The position numbers and the translations under genes were made by a program. Positions 1-11,721 of a DNA stretch of 64,000 nt are shown here, piece by piece; positions within the stretch are counted from its first letter, which is position 1; each line of letters begins with the position of its first letter. Under the pieces are notes generated by a model. It was not told the DNA's origin, made no database searches, and saw only the letters and a program-made list of their open reading frames with translations. Source of the DNA: Portulaca oleracea (lineage: Eukaryota; Streptophyta; Magnoliopsida; Caryophyllales; Portulacaceae); contig CM055870.1 in the NCBI GenBank assembly GCA_029582165.1, positions 20,190,832 to 20,254,831 of the forward strand, given 5' to 3'.

Positions 1-2824
1 TAAATTAATAGATAATATGAAATGAGAAAAGTTAGATAAAAAAATTAGATAAAAAAAAATAATGAAATGAGTACTAAAATAATCCTAGAATTTTAATGAC
101 AATAAATTTAGGACATAGTACAAAATAATCCTAGAATTTTAATGCTTAGTATGAAAATGAGGGAAATAATACTCCTTTAAAATGTTCATGACATCTTACT
201 CAACATAATAAATACGAGCATTATTTTTCATTTGATTGTAATCTAAAGATATCTGCGTTTATTTTAAATAAAGAGGAGTTACCCTTGTCTTTATCATTAA
301 TCACCATCAGATGTGCACTTTTTTCACGAGAATTATTTGATATTGTCGCCATTCATAAATTAATGGGACTTTTTCCAAGTGAAAACTACCGGTAATCATA
401 CATAACAATGCAGAAATGAATGGTGATCCTACGACTGACGTCTACTAATGGGAATTACAAATTAATTTTTGTAAGAACTAATTATGAATATAATTAATTT
501 ATCATTTAGGGTTTTTGGGTGGGAACTAAATTGAAGTCAATTGGTAATCCATTCAATAATTATGTCAAGTCAAATTTGATTACGTAGCTTAATTAATTTT
601 TGCCCAAGGAAGCTTTAGCAGCAAGCTTAGGACCGAGTTTGTGGCTAAGAACTTGCCTTTGCTCCTTTTCACCAAAGTCATTATCATAATATATCGCTAA
701 TTAATTATGTACCACAAAACTAAACACTTTTACTCAATTACCTACTAGTATATAAATACTTTTACAAATACTGGTTTCATTTTGCATTTGTTTTCCACTC
801 GTTTTTATCTTTTGGGGGTTCAAACTTCAAATTAAAGGATCATATGTGAACAATTAGTTCAATCAGAGGTACCTTTTATTCTATGAGTTACGTACTTTAT
901 CCAAATGCTTTGTGTAGCTTAAATGTAGGTGCTGTAAGAACTTTTTCTAATTTTTTCAATTTGCGTCTCATTTCTTTTTAAATTAAAAAAAGGCCTAAGT
1001 TATGTCATATAAAAATCAAATCAAGAAAAAAATAATTAATAATATTATCAAATATATAAAGTTAACTTAATACTCCGATATATTCAAGGGATCGAGGAAG
1101 ACTTGAATTGATAACCGTATGTGATGATACGTGTCTTGGGGCAAGGCACTCTTTAAGTGTTTTGCTCTTTATGAAATTAATATTTATTATCATTTTTAAC
1201 CCTTATTTTCTTAACAGTTACTATCAATTATCAATTATAAGAAGTTTGGAATGTGTTTGGTAAGCCAACAATTAAAATTGACACTCTAATGAATAAACCC
1301 CATCCGTTGAACATATTTTAAACGTCTTTTTGTAAATTTTAAAAAATATAGATAAAAGTGTGATTTTATATCATTTATATATATTATTATAGCTAGCTAG
1401 AATTCCATCATGTATTTTTTTTTCAATTTAATTTACAAATATATAAATTTTATACAATAACAAAACACTTAAAATGTGTTTTGCCCAAAGACATTCATCA
1501 TTTTCATTGCACAAATGAGCAATGTCATAATACTTATTGGTTTGCATGTTCGATTATGGCATGGGTAAAGTTGTTCAGAGTAAACCAAAACATAAATAAT
1601 TTGAGAAAATTTAAATTAGTTTGAGCAAGTTTGGATATGTTAAGTCGTTAAGATTCTCAATTTACTCAAATATTGTAAGTCTTATTTGCACTACTGAAAC
1701 AGAGCTAAAATTATACTTTTATATACCTAACCTTCCCTGCGAAATCAACATGCTAACATAGATCGATTGATATGTTTGCTCATACACCTTGCCTGTTTAA
1801 TTGGTATCCATTGGTATTTATTTATATATGTTCGTTTGAATGAGATCTAAAACATACATCTTATTAGAAAGTAATCCATATTGAACGGATTTAATTATAT
1901 TGTAGTAGAAACAAATAAGATAATTTGTTAGGGATGTACGTATTAAGAAAAACACACAAGAACTATAAAAAATTGATGAAGGCGAGTTTTTTACACGTAA
2001 ACCCAATGCATGAAAAAACCAATAGATGAAAGATAAAAATCAGGGTAATACGAAGAGATTAAAAAGAGTATCCCAAATAGTCTTATAACACAACGAGATC
2101 AAGAAAAAGGATCTCAAATTGTTGTAGCACAACATGTAGAGTTGAGTTGTCTATGTGTTTGCTAATCAAGTTCAATTCAATTAACTGGATAATTTACAAA
2201 CTTTTCATCTCATTTTTTGATATAACCATGGCCTTCTAAAAGCAATTGAAGAGACTAATAATTTCAGACGGAATTAGCAAAAGAATTTCGTGCCGAAATT
2301 AAATATGTTAGACGCCGGCCAACATTTTAATTAACAGAGGTTTGAATTAAGGTAGACAACCGGCCAATTACATCAGAGTATTTTGTTTTATGTTAATGAT
2401 TTGGAATTAATGATGCAACGTAACACTTTTGCTTGCTATTAAGGATCACCTAATACCACTCTGATTAAACTCCACAATAACAAATCAAATAATCTGTCTT
2501 AATTAGCATGCCAATCCTCTGGTCGGCCAGTATCATTGCTTCATGTATAATACTAGCTATTTTCTACCAACATACATCGTATCATATATAATCTAGTTTA
2601 TATTATACTAAATTTGCAATTAATTAATCTCTAAATTAATTGAAATCAACGTTGTGTAAATCATCATGCTGATTGTGACCAAGTGGGTTAGCTTCGATAA
2701 GTTAACTTCCACACGCATGTCCAAATGATAAAATTTTCAGATAAGAATAAGATCATTATAATTTGTATACAATTGAGTAAAGTTTCCTACATATGAAAGG
2801 ATCAAAAGACATGATTGATATTAG

Positions 2825-2828
<4 letters not shown>
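1..2828. other. AT-rich intergenic DNA, no gene seen
   Basis: No ORF here looks coding and no transposon protein motif was found in any frame. The only local structure noted is a 24-base near-identical direct repeat (about 75-98 and 121-144, core AATCCTAGAATTTTAATG). The stretch ends in a (TA)n tract. Confidence 0.6.

Positions 2829-2870
<42 letters not shown>
2829..2870. repeat. (TA)n microsatellite at left edge of MITE A
   Basis: Uninterrupted TA dinucleotides run directly into the MITE terminus GGGGAATTGGATTC at 2871. The other end of the same MITE also abuts a (TA)n tract, so the microsatellite is probably the insertion target. Confidence 0.95.
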
Positions 2871-2873
<3 letters not shown>

Positions 2874-3026
2874 GAATTGGATTCTAATAATCCCTACTTT
2901 TGTAAATTGTATGACAATAATCCCTACTTTCAATTTGTATTCTGGTGATCCAAAAAAAAAATAAATCGTATTGTAGTGGTACCAAATCCATCACCACAAT
3001 CTTTTTATTTTTTTATGCCTACCCCA

Positions 3027-3889
3027 TGAAAGAACCCTAGAGGGGGGAGGGTGAATAGGGTTACTGATTTTTTCTGCACAAAACACAGCTTAACAAGGAC
3101 GTTAGGTTCACAGTCCAAAACGGACTGAGAATTTCCTTTACACAGAGCAGAAATAGAGGGAATAAAGGACAGAGTATATAAACTGAATAACTTCCTTTAT
3201 TGCCGACAGAATGAGATAAACCTAGGATGAACGTCCTTAGGTTTTACAATGAACCAAGTGCCTTGCAAGGACGCTTCTTATTTCTGGAAAATTAACACAC
3301 ACCAAATTCGAACTTTGGTGTTCAAGCACTGCCGATCCTAATTCCGTCTAGGATGCGACTACACAAGCAACAATCAATCCTAGATCCGTTAAGGATTGAT
3401 TTCACTCACACTACTCAAAACACCGACTCTCTCAAGAACACCAAAACAGAAAACTCAATTTCTATTTTGAACACCCGATTTCTTCCGTGGAATCGTTACT
3501 TCTCTTCGTCTTGAGTGTGTATATTTAAAGCGCTGTGCTTTGATCTTGTATCCGTTGAAGAAAGCTTCTGCTTTTGCTCTTATTTCCTTTCTTAGTTGAT
3601 TTGCAATTTTCCTTCCTCTTTTCGACGAGATCTTGAGAGCTCCTTCCTTTTTTCTTCCTTGATTTTATCTGCACAATAGGGTATGAATTTCATTAGTTTA
3701 GTTTAGACGATAATAAGGAAAAAAGCAGATTCTTGCCAAAAGAAACAACTTCCCTGATTAAGTGTCGGTATTTGTCTTTCACTTCAAAACTGCTGAGCAG
3801 TGTCAATGTCCTTCAGGGTCATTGTCGAAGACGTCCTTGCCATGCGGCGGGTGAACGTCCTTTACTTCATTCTCAAAAGGGGTTCTTCA
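3027..3889 (-). repeat. 3' LTR of the sirevirus-like element
   Basis: It runs from TGAAAGAACC to GGTTCTTCA in plus-strand reading and is about 99% identical to 10857-11716. In element sense, a TATA-like TTTAAATATA lies near 3520-3530. Short inverted termini TG...CA are present. Confidence 0.93.
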
Positions 3890-4080
3890 ATCTCCCCCTT
3901 TTTGAGTGAAAGACAAAAACAAAAACTGGATACAAGCATAGTATGTACAGCATATATATAACACAAATAGAGCATTCATAGAGGGATATAGCAAAAGAAA
4001 GTTTAAGTTTGTTTGTACAGTCCCTGATGCAAGCCATAAGAAGGGCTACCATACTATGCAAAGTTCATCTCCCCCTTTTT
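3890..4080 (-). promoter_or_regulatory. polypurine tracts upstream of the 3' LTR
   Basis: On the minus strand the sequence AAAAAGGGGGAGAT touches the 3' LTR (3890-3903), and the same motif recurs at about 4067-4080. A third related tract, TGAGGGGGAG, sits just after the pol stop (about 5950-5960). PPTs prime plus-strand DNA synthesis, and multiplied PPTs are a described sirevirus trait. Confidence 0.75.
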
Positions 4081-4170
4081 GACTTTCAAGCAAAAAGGAA
4101 ACAGGAGGAATGTTTGGCAAAAAAAAAATTGTTCAAAATAGCAACAGAAGAAAAGAAGAGAGAAGCGGAA

Positions 4171-5367
4171 TTAGGACTGGGGATCTGCTGGAGTAGAGTC
4201 GAGAGCAATATTTGGAGAGCTTGGAGTGGGTGTGCTTGGGGGAGCCTGTATGCCTGCTGGAGCAACATTCTTCAAAAAGGAGACTGCCTCGATCAGTGCA
4301 GAACGTGCCTCAGAAAGGGCCTTTACCTCATGCTGCAGTTGACGAACCTCCTGGTGAAGGGCCTCAACAGCAGAGTTGATGTTGGAAAGATGAGTCTGAA
4401 GGGCGTTGGAGGCATCTTTTGCTGCAGCAGCAGAGCTGGAAGCTTCTGCAGCTTTGACTTCATCAAGATGAAGCCAGGAGCCATTTGGCTGCTGCTGGTA
4501 CCCAAGGGAGATGAGGAGTGAAGGACCAATTTTGGGTAAATTGAAGGAGGACATCTCAGCATTGTCAAGGGGAACATTACAATGGCGAAAGATCTTTGTA
4601 AGCAGGTTCCCATAGGGGAGGGGGCCAGAGGGAGAGGCAGCAGCTTTGAGGAAATGTTGGACAACTAGTTCGCCAAGGTCAGGATGACGATTGTTGAGGA
4701 CGTTCAGGATGAAAATGGCATAGGCTTCATTTATGGTTTCCTTGTTTGTACCCCGGGGAAGGATTGTACGAACCAGGGTATAATAAAGGAAACAGGCTTT
4801 AGCCGTTAGGCTGGTGTACTGAGTGTTCTTCTGCTCAGTGGGGCGAGCAAATTGTCGACGGAGTTCTTGTTTGGGGTCAGACGCGATGGATAAAGGTGGT
4901 TTGGTTGGACTGGGTTGGAGGTGAAGGATGCGTTCAACGAGGGTGGGGGTCAGCAGAATTTCAACCCCAGAAACAAGCGATTTGACGGAAGGTCGTTTTG
5001 AGTCTGGAATGAGATTTGTATAGAATTCAAGTATGAGAGAGGGATAAATTACTGGTTCACAGTCAAAGAAGGTGTAGCATCCAAGTTCCTTCAGTGTAGA
5101 GAATGATGGGAAGATGGGGAGAAGGGCATCAGCGTCGACATTTTCACAGTATAAAATTTGGCGGTTAGTAAGAGTTTGCAGACGGTGTTCGTGGGTGATA
5201 GCATGGAGGGCTTGTGGTTGAGTTTGGATTGCAAGGGCGGTGGATGAGGATGAGCGAGATTGAGTGGATTCTGGAGGATTGGGGGACGACTTTTGTGACC
5301 GGAGTCGTTTGGCGACCCCTGCAGAAGGGGATGGGGCAGTGTTTTTGAGGGCTGGACGTTTCTTCAT
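4171..5367 (-). CDS. additional ORF downstream of pol in the sirevirus-like element (398 aa)
   Basis: This is an intact ATG-to-stop ORF in the same sense as pol, in the position where sireviruses carry an extra or 'env-like' ORF. The N-terminus (residues 1-50) is basic and Ser/Pro-rich, with KKRP and AKRLRSQK that could act as nuclear-localisation signals. Residues about 80-300 form a compact region containing LKELGCYTF, LILEFYTNL, and an 'EAYAIFILNVL' helix. It resembles the 'putative plant transposon protein' domain in arrangement, but this is recall, not a search. Residues 304-319 are Ala/Ser-rich. Residues about 320-367 have heptads typical of a coiled coil. The tail is Pro/Ser-rich. I see no signal peptide and no convincing membrane segment, so an envelope role is not supported. 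The ORF is unbroken, unlike gag-pol beside it. Confidence 0.75.
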   Translation of the reverse strand: MKKRPALKNTAPSPSAGVAKRLRSQKSSPNPPESTQSRSSSSTALAIQTQPQALHAITHEHRLQTLTNRQILYCENVDADALLPIFPSFSTLKELGCYTFFDCEPVIYPSLILEFYTNLIPDSKRPSVKSLVSGVEILLTPTLVERILHLQPSPTKPPLSIASDPKQELRRQFARPTEQKNTQYTSLTAKACFLYYTLVRTILPRGTNKETINEAYAIFILNVLNNRHPDLGELVVQHFLKAAASPSGPLPYGNLLTKIFRHCNVPLDNAEMSSFNLPKIGPSLLISLGYQQQPNGSWLHLDEVKAAEASSSAAAAKDASNALQTHLSNINSAVEALHQEVRQLQHEVKALSEARSALIEAVSFLKNVAPAGIQAPPSTPTPSSPNIALDSTPADPQS

Positions 5368-5946
5368 GGTTGGAGAGACAGAGAGAATAAATGAGAAAAG
5401 GAAGGAGATGGTGGGGTAGAGGATGACGAAGACTGGGAAGATGGTGATGGGAGAGAAGGGTAAAAAGAAGAAGGTTTAAATAGAGGAGAAGGGTGGTTGA
5501 ATGTTCGGATAAGGAAGGAGGGGGGATGGTAAATGGGGAAGGAGTTGATTGTGGAAGAGTTAACTGGGGAAGGTAAAAATGACGGTTGGGAGATGATTGA
5601 TTATGATGGGATAGGTTTTGGAAAGTGGGAAAGGAGAATGATTTGGAAAGATTTTGGGAAGTTATTGAAAATTTTTTTTTTTTGGTAACCGTGTGGTGTT
5701 AATGAGGGAAACTGACGTAAGGGGGGAAGGAGAGAGAGGAGAATTTTGAAGATTTTGAAAATCAAAATGTTGAATTAAGTAAAGCAGTTATTGATTAACT
5801 GTTGCGTAACTTCATTGTCAGGTTTGCTATTGATAAGGATGAGGCACAATGTGGTTCTGTGACAACAGTGTCAAGGACCGTAATGAGCCTTTAAGTAAAA
5901 CATACCTGGTAGTAGAGGACCTTTGCTACCCCTGGATAGAGGAATG
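5368..5946 (-). other. spacer between pol and the additional ORF
   Basis: No ORF is seen. The minus strand is strongly pyrimidine-rich (plus strand purine-rich, about 5380-5730). This may be the leader of a separate transcript for the downstream ORF, but no promoter could be defined. Confidence 0.5.
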
Positions 5947-7431
5947 CTAGCTCCCCCTCAACTGGTCGTCAGGTTGCAACATGCCAAGTTCCCTTCGATT
6001 GTTGATAAATTGCTCAGTAGGAAGGGCCTTGGTGAAGATATCTGCCAATTGTTGATGAGTGGGGACAAAGTCCAGTGTAATGTGGCCTTTGTCGACGTGA
6101 TCTCTGATAAAATGATGTCGTACTTCAATGTGTTTGGTACGGGAGTGCTGAACTGGATTCTTGGTGATTTGAATAGCACTCTTGTTATCACACTTGATGG
6201 GAATTTTTGATAGGTCGATTCCAAGGTCCTTTATGTGCTGTTTGATCCATAGTGTCTGAGCACAACATGCACCGACTGCTATATATTCTGCTTCTGCAGT
6301 AGAGAGGGCAACGACATTATGTTTTTTGGATTGCCAGGAAATTAGAGAAAATCCAAGCATTTGGCAGCCTCCAGAGGTGCTTTTCCTATCAGTTCTGGAA
6401 CCAGCAAAGTCAGCATCTGTGTATCCAATGAGGTTCAGTGTATTGTTCCTGGGATACCATAGACCAAGGTCCTTGGTGCCTGCGAGATACCTCAAAATTC
6501 TTTTGACAGCAATCAAGTGAGATTCTTTGGGTGCACTTTGAAAACGGGCACATAAGCAAACACTAAACATTATATCTGGACGACTTGCAGTTAAGTAAAG
6601 TAGAGATCCTATCATACCTCGATACTGCTTATCAGGAACGTCCTTACCGTGTAGATCTTGATCAAGTTTTAGTGTGGAGGACATTGGGGTGTTGCAATGT
6701 TTAGCATTCTCTAATCCATATTTCTTCAGAAGCTCTTTGACATACTTACTTTGGTTGAGAAAGATGCCATCATTGTTTTGTTTGATTTGTAAGCCAAGGA
6801 AGAAGCTTAGTTCCCCCACAAGACTCATCTCAAACTCTTTACTCATTAGATCAGAGAATTCCTTCACTAAACATTCATTAGTAGCACCAAATATAATGTC
6901 ATCTACATAAACTTGAATTATAATAGAGTCCTGACCTGAGGGTTTAATGAAGAGAGTTTTATCTATGATTCCTCTTGTGAATCCATTTAATAAGAGGAAC
7001 GAGCTTAGCCTTTCATACCAGGCTCTGGGAGCTTGTTTCAGCCCATAAAGGGCCTTCTGAAGTCTATAAACATGAGTGTCTGGATTTTGTTCAAATCCTA
7101 GAGGTTGTTCCACATAGACTTCTTCCTTTAGGTATCCATTTAGGAAGGCACTTTTGACATCCATTTGATATAGCTTCATGTGAGTTGATGCGGCATAGGC
7201 AAGGAGTATCCGGATGGCCTCTAGTCTTGCAACTGGGGCGGAGGTTTCTTCATAGTCAATGCCTTCTTCTTGATTGTAACCTTTTGCAACTAGCCTTGCC
7301 TTGTTTCTTGTGACAGTGCCATGTTCATCTAATTTGTTGTGGTAGACCCATTTTACACCAATTACTGGATGGTGGTTGGGTCTTGGGACAAGCTTCCATA
7401 CTTTGTTGTGCTCGAATTGATTTAACTCTTC
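5947..7431 (-). CDS. pol: copia pol 3' part: reverse transcriptase and RNase H (sirevirus-like)
   Basis: This open segment follows an in-frame TAA at about 7432. It starts with the copia RT N-terminus ([28 protein letters not shown]) and continues through [27 protein letters not shown] and the catalytic [10 protein letters not shown]. The RNase H part has [18 protein letters not shown] and the ending [14 protein letters not shown]. All RT landmark blocks are present and uninterrupted. An internal ATG at 7179 (MKLYQMDV) is not the true start; the domain begins about 80 codons upstream. The product would be cleaved from Gag-Pol. The ORF ends just before a GGGGGAG tract. Confidence 0.9.
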   Translation of the reverse strand, partial: EELNQFEHNKVWKLVPRPNHHPVIGVKWVYHNKLDEHGTVTRNKARLVAKGYNQEEGIDYEETSAPVARLEAIRILLAYAASTHMKLYQMDVKSAFLNGYLKEEVYVEQPLGFEQNPDTHVYRLQKALYGLKQAPRAWYERLSSFLLLNGFTRGIIDKTLFIKPSGQDSIIIQVYVDDIIFGATNECLVKEFSDLMSKEFEMSLVGELSFFLGLQIKQNNDGIFLNQSKYVKELLKKYGLENAKHCNTPMSSTLKLDQDLHGKDVPDKQYRGMIGSLLYLTASRPDIMFSVCLCARFQSAPKESHLIAVKRILRYLAGTKDLGLWYPRNNTLNLIGYTDADFAGSRTDRKSTSGGCQMLGFSLISWQSKKHNVVALSTAEAEYIAVGACCAQTLWIKQHIKDLGIDLSKIPIKCDNKSAIQITKNPVQHSRTKHIEVRHHFIRDHVDKGHITLDFVPTHQQLADIFTKALPTEQFINNRRELGMLQPDDQLRGS

Positions 7432-7434
7432 TTA

Positions 7435-9207
7435 CATAGCTAGGATCCAATTGCTGTCCTTTAGAGCTTCTTCAGGTCCTTTAGGTTCAATCTGAGACAC
7501 AAAAGCGTGAAAGGCACAGAAATTCCTAAGAGAGGATCGAGTTCTAATACATGTTTTCAGACCTGAAAGGAGATTGTCGGCTGGATGGGCAGGTTTGAAC
7601 CTGAAGGTCCTTGATGACTCCTCGATGTTTTGCTGTGCAGTATCAGACATTTGAGGAGTTTCTGTTGGTGAAGGTCCTTGTCCTTCACTTGAGGAAGGTC
7701 CTTGTCCTTCTGTTGAGGAATGTCCTTATTCTTCGTCATGCGGAGGTCCTTGAGCTTCATGTTCCTCATGTTCTGATGTTGATTGCATGGTGTCATTAGG
7801 AGGAGGTTCTTCATTTTGTTGCAGAGGACCTTTCCGAAATATGCGAGGGATATCCTCGTCATCATCATCTTGAAGAATCTGGAATTTGATGGAGGACCTT
7901 TCTGATGAAGTGGTGGAAGTTTCATTGAAGACAATATGGATTGATTCTTCCACCTTTCTGGATGCTTTAATGTAGACTCTGTAGGCTTTGCTGGATAATG
8001 AATATCCTACCAAAATTCCTTCTTCACTTCTTGGTTCAAATTTGCTTAAAGCCTTTTTGCCGTTGTTGTGAACGAAGCATTTGCATCCAATGGCCTTGAG
8101 ATGAGCTACATTTGGTGTTTTTCCTTTGAACAGCTCATAAGGTGTTTTCTTCATGAAGGACCTTATGGTACATTTGTTGAGAATATAGTTTGAAGCATTT
8201 ATAATTTCAGCCCACAGAAAAAGGGGTAGATTGTTCTCACAGATGATGGTTCTGGCCATGTTTTCCAGTGTGCGGTTCTTCCGTTCTACCACACCATTCT
8301 GTTGTGGTGTCCTTGGGGCAGAGAAGTTATGTTTAACCCCTTCTTGATCACAGAATTTTCCAAATTGATCTCGATTATCAAACTCTTTTCCATGATCAGT
8401 TCTTATAGACACCAAACTGAGTCCTGTAAGGACCTTGAGTTGCCTGTATAGTTTCTCAAATTCTGGGTAAGCCTCTGTCTTATCCTTCAAAAATAAAACC
8501 CAGGTAAATCTAGAATAATCATCAATAATGACAAGTATATATGAACGACCTCCTAGACTTTTGTAAGGAATTGGTCCACAAAGATCCATGTGCAACAGTT
8601 CTAAACATCTCGAGGTGGTTACTTGAGATATGGGTTTAAAGGAGGATCTGGTCTGTTTGCCTTTGGTGCATGCATCACATATTCTGTAACGAATGAAATT
8701 TTGAGATGGTAGTCCTCTAACCAAGCCTAGGCGTTTTAGCTTTTGAAGGGTTTTCATGTTTACATGTCCCAATCTACGATGCCATAACCAGGTTTTATCT
8801 GATGCAACTCTAAGACAGGTAAGGTCCTTTGTCATATGATCACTAAGGTCAATAACATACACATTGTTCATCCGATGACCTCTAAGGACTATTTCATGGG
8901 ATTCTTTTTCTACGACGCATGAGTTCTTATTGAACCAAACTTTATAACCTTTATCACAAAACTGAGAAATACTTAAAAGATTATATTCTAAACCTTCTAC
9001 ATAATATACATCATTTATACAGTTGACTGAATCCTTACCGACCTTGCCGACTCCAAGGATCTTCCCTTGGCTTTTGTCTCCAAACGTTACCTTCCCACTT
9101 CTGATGTCCTTGAGTTCTTTGAATTTGGTTGGATCTCCAGTCATGTGTCTCGAGCATCCGCTGTCCAAATACCAGAGGTCGTTGTAAGCCCTGAGACATA
9201 CCTGCAC
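7435..9207 (-). pseudogene. pol: copia pol 5' part: protease, GAG-pre-integrase and integrase (sirevirus-like)
   Basis: The main segment is 7726-9207. It begins with the aspartic protease motif YLDSGCSRHMTG. The zinc-binding pre-integrase region follows (WHRRLGHVN, then CDACTKGKQ). The integrase core has HMDLCGP, RTDHGKEF and TPQQNGVVERKNRT (D, D, E all visible). The C-terminal part has LKAIGCKCFVHN and EGILVGYS. Two TAA codons, at about 7724 and 7432, interrupt the low-complexity linker and the start of RT. Each sits where CAA (Gln) is plausible, consistent with C-to-T change. The reading frame also differs from gag upstream (see gag entry). Catalytic residues remain intact. Confidence 0.88.
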
Positions 9208-10809
9208 TGAAGGACATTATACCTTTCTTTGGACCAAGAGGTTTATGAAAGGATTCTTTGTTTGGGGGAAACGATTTGTTATTTGGCTTCTTTGGAACCC
9301 ACTTTGTTTTGGTTCTTGGTTTTGGCATAGGTGTGGGTTTATGAGGAGGTAAGACTTCTGGTTTGGCTTTGGGTGAACCAGGTTTATTTGTAGAGGTTTT
9401 CTTCTCAGATTTTATGGTAGAATGAACTTGGTCTATTTCTTGGTTCAGAATGGAGTTCAGCTCTTTTCGGTTCTGTATCATTTCATTTCTCATGCTGACA
9501 TTATCAGAGGTAAGGTTTTTGATTATCTCCAATTGAGTTTCTATGGTTTTGGAGTTTGTTTCAGCAACTCTAGTGAGATATTGTACTTTGTCGGTGAGGG
9601 TTGCAACGTAATCAAGCAGATTAAGCAATCTTGGTTTCAAATTATGTGATGGACATTTTAGAAAGAGATTTGTAAATACCTCATCATCGTCATTTGCCTC
9701 TGTTTCATCTGCTTGTGTTTTTGTAAGGTCCTTTGCCATAAGACAAAGGTTTGCGATTTCCTCGGACTCACTTTCACTTTCACTGCCTTCACTTTCACTC
9801 CATGTGGCAACCATGGCTTTGCTGTTCAATCTTTTTCCTCTGAAATCGCTTTGTTCCTTGACTTTCTTCACATGAGGACATTCCCTAACCAAGTGATCTG
9901 TTGCACCACAAGCTAAGCATTTATATTCATTATCATCCTTAGTTTGAATTTTACCTTTGGGTGAAGGTCGTTTGGAGGATGATTCTCTCAGATAGCCACA
10001 GAATTTGGGATTCTTTCTGTATAGTCGTCTGAACCCTTTAGCTAGCATGGCCATGGTTTCTTCATCATCATCCTCTAATTCTTCTTCTGGTTCCTTGGTG
10101 CTTTTGAGGGCAATGTCCTGGGTCTGACTGCCTTCAGACAGTTATATCTCATGTGCAAGAAGTTTGCCAATTAGCTCTTCAATTTTCAAGGTCTCTAGAT
10201 CTTGGGCTTCTTCTATTGCCGTTACTTTTGGTCCCCACTTATGCCTAGGAAGACATTGAAGGACCTTGTTCACTTGTTCTTCATTGGAATAGGATTTTCC
10301 GAGGGACTTGAGATGGTTGATGATTGCACTGAATCTTTTGAACATTGACTCAATGGACTCATTTTCTTCCATCTTGAAGCCTTCATACTTTTGAACTAGT
10401 ATGTTGACCTTGGTCTTCTTTACTTGGTTTGTTCCTTCATAGGTTGTGACCAAGTAGTTCCATATCTGCTGAGCTGTATCAAAATTTGACACTCTTTCAA
10501 ATTCATTAGAGTTAAGACTGCAAATTAAAAGATAATGTGCATGAGTATTTTTCTTTGCTTGTTTTTTTCTTCAGCTGAATACTCAGATCTTGGTTTATCA
10601 CTTGTTGTTCCATCTGCAGCAGTTGTCTGGGGAGTAGGGTAATTTCCTTTGGTGACTACATCCCAAATGTCCTCATCTTGATTTCTCAAGAAGATGTCCA
10701 TTTGGCGTTTCCAGATTCTGTAGTTGTCACCTGTCAGTAAAGGTGATCTGTTCCATGAACGTCCTTGACTTAAGTCTCCCATGTTGTGATCTCCCATGAT
10801 CTTTGCCAC
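9208..10809 (-). pseudogene. gag: copia gag, sirevirus-like, frameshifted
   Basis: Translation starts at MAKIMGDHNM (10809). The N-terminal gag region has LTGDNYRIWKRQMDIFL and IWDVVTKG. A frameshift near 10550 moves the frame into the segment reading NSNEFERVSNFDTAQQIWNYL. Next come KTKVNILVQKYEGFKM and YSNEEQVNKVLQCLPRHKW. A TAA follows HEI at about 10141. After it lie the CCHC zinc knuckle CLACGATDHLVRECP, an acidic SESESESEE patch and a predicted coiled coil (DKVQYLTRVAETNSKTIE). A Pro/Lys-rich tail ends near 9210. The passage to protease near 9210 needs a frame change. The sequence CAGGTATGT at this point resembles a splice donor, but I have no evidence that it is used. The large gag with a C-terminal extension is typical of sireviruses. 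Confidence 0.85.
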
Positions 10810-10841
10810 AGAGCAATTAGTCTCTGATTTTCAGTGGACCA

Positions 10842-10854
10842 GGCTCTGATACCA
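10842..10854 (-). promoter_or_regulatory. primer-binding site, initiator tRNA-Met
   Basis: On the minus strand TGGTATCAGAGCC begins two bases inside the 5' LTR. It matches the 3' end of plant initiator tRNA-Met, the standard copia primer. Confidence 0.92.
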
Positions 10855-10856
10855 AT

Positions 10857-11716
10857 TGAAAGAACCCTAGAGGAGGGGTGAATAGGGTTACTGATTTTTT
10901 CTGCACAAAACACAGCTTAACAAGGACGTTAGGTTCATAGTCCAAAACGGACTGAGAATTTCCTTTACACAGAGCAAAAATAGAGGGAATAAAGGACAGA
11001 GTATATAAACTGAATAACTTCTTTTATTGCCGACAGAATGAGATAAACCTAGGATGAACGTCCTTAGGTTTTACAATGAACCAAGCGCCTTGCAAGGACG
11101 CTTCTTATTTCTGGAAAATTAACACACACCAAATTCGAACTTTGGTGTTCAAGCACTGCCGATCCTAATTCCGTCTAGGATGCGACTACACAAGCAACAA
11201 TCAATCCTAGATCCGTTAAGGATTGATTTAACTCACACTACTCAAAACACCGACTCTCTCAAGAACACCAAAACAGAAAACTCAATTTCTATTTTGAACA
11301 CCCGATTTCTTCCGTGGAATCGTTACTTCTCTTCGTCTTGAGTGTGTATATTTAAAGCGCTGTGCTTTGATCTTGTATCCGTTGAAGAAAGCTTCTGCTT
11401 TTGCTCTGATTTCCTTTCTTAGTTGATTTGCAATTTTCCTTCCTCTTTTCGACGAGATCTTGAGAGCTCCTTCCTTTTTTCTTCCTTGATTTTATCTGCA
11501 CAATAGGGTATGAATTTCATTAGTTTAGTTTAGACGATAATAAGGAAAAAAGCAGATTCTTGCCAAAAGAAACAACTTCCCTGATTAAGTGTCGGTATTT
11601 GTCTTTCACTTCAAAACTGCTGAGCAGTGTCAATGTCCTTCAGGGTCATTGTCGAAGACGTCCTTGCCATGCGGTGGGTGAACGTCCTTCACTTCATTCT
11701 CAAAAGGGATTCTTCA
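10857..11716 (-). repeat. 5' LTR of the sirevirus-like element
   Basis: Near-identical to 3027-3889. Differences seen by eye are about ten substitutions and a 3-base indel near the start (AGGGGGGAGGG against AGGAGGGG). It carries the promoter for this element on the minus strand. Confidence 0.93.
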
Positions 11717-11721
11717 CCCCA

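Larger units (their letters stand above)
3027..11716 (-). mobile_element. Ty1/copia LTR retrotransposon, sirevirus-like, nearly complete
   Basis: The element is flanked by a perfect 5-bp duplication CCCCA (3022-3026 and 11717-11721). It has two near-identical LTRs of about 860 bp, a primer-binding site matching initiator tRNA-Met, and gag, protease, integrase, RT and RNase H in copia order. An additional ORF lies between pol and the 3' LTR, and there are three purine-rich tracts of the AGGGGGAG type. Large gag, an extra downstream ORF and several PPTs are known traits of sireviruses. The LTRs differ at roughly a dozen positions, so insertion was recent. Even so, gag and pol carry frameshifts and premature stops, so this copy looks non-functional. 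Confidence 0.93.

Noticed and set aside
4009..4521. 170-residue plus-strand ORF
   Set aside because: It is antisense to the 398-residue sirevirus ORF and lacks recognisable domains.
4171..5367. Envelope gene of a retrovirus-like element
   Set aside because: No signal peptide, membrane anchor or cleavage site is visible; position alone is not enough.
5923..6910. Plus-strand ORFs opposite the sirevirus RT and RNase H
   Set aside because: Shadows of the minus-strand pol frame.
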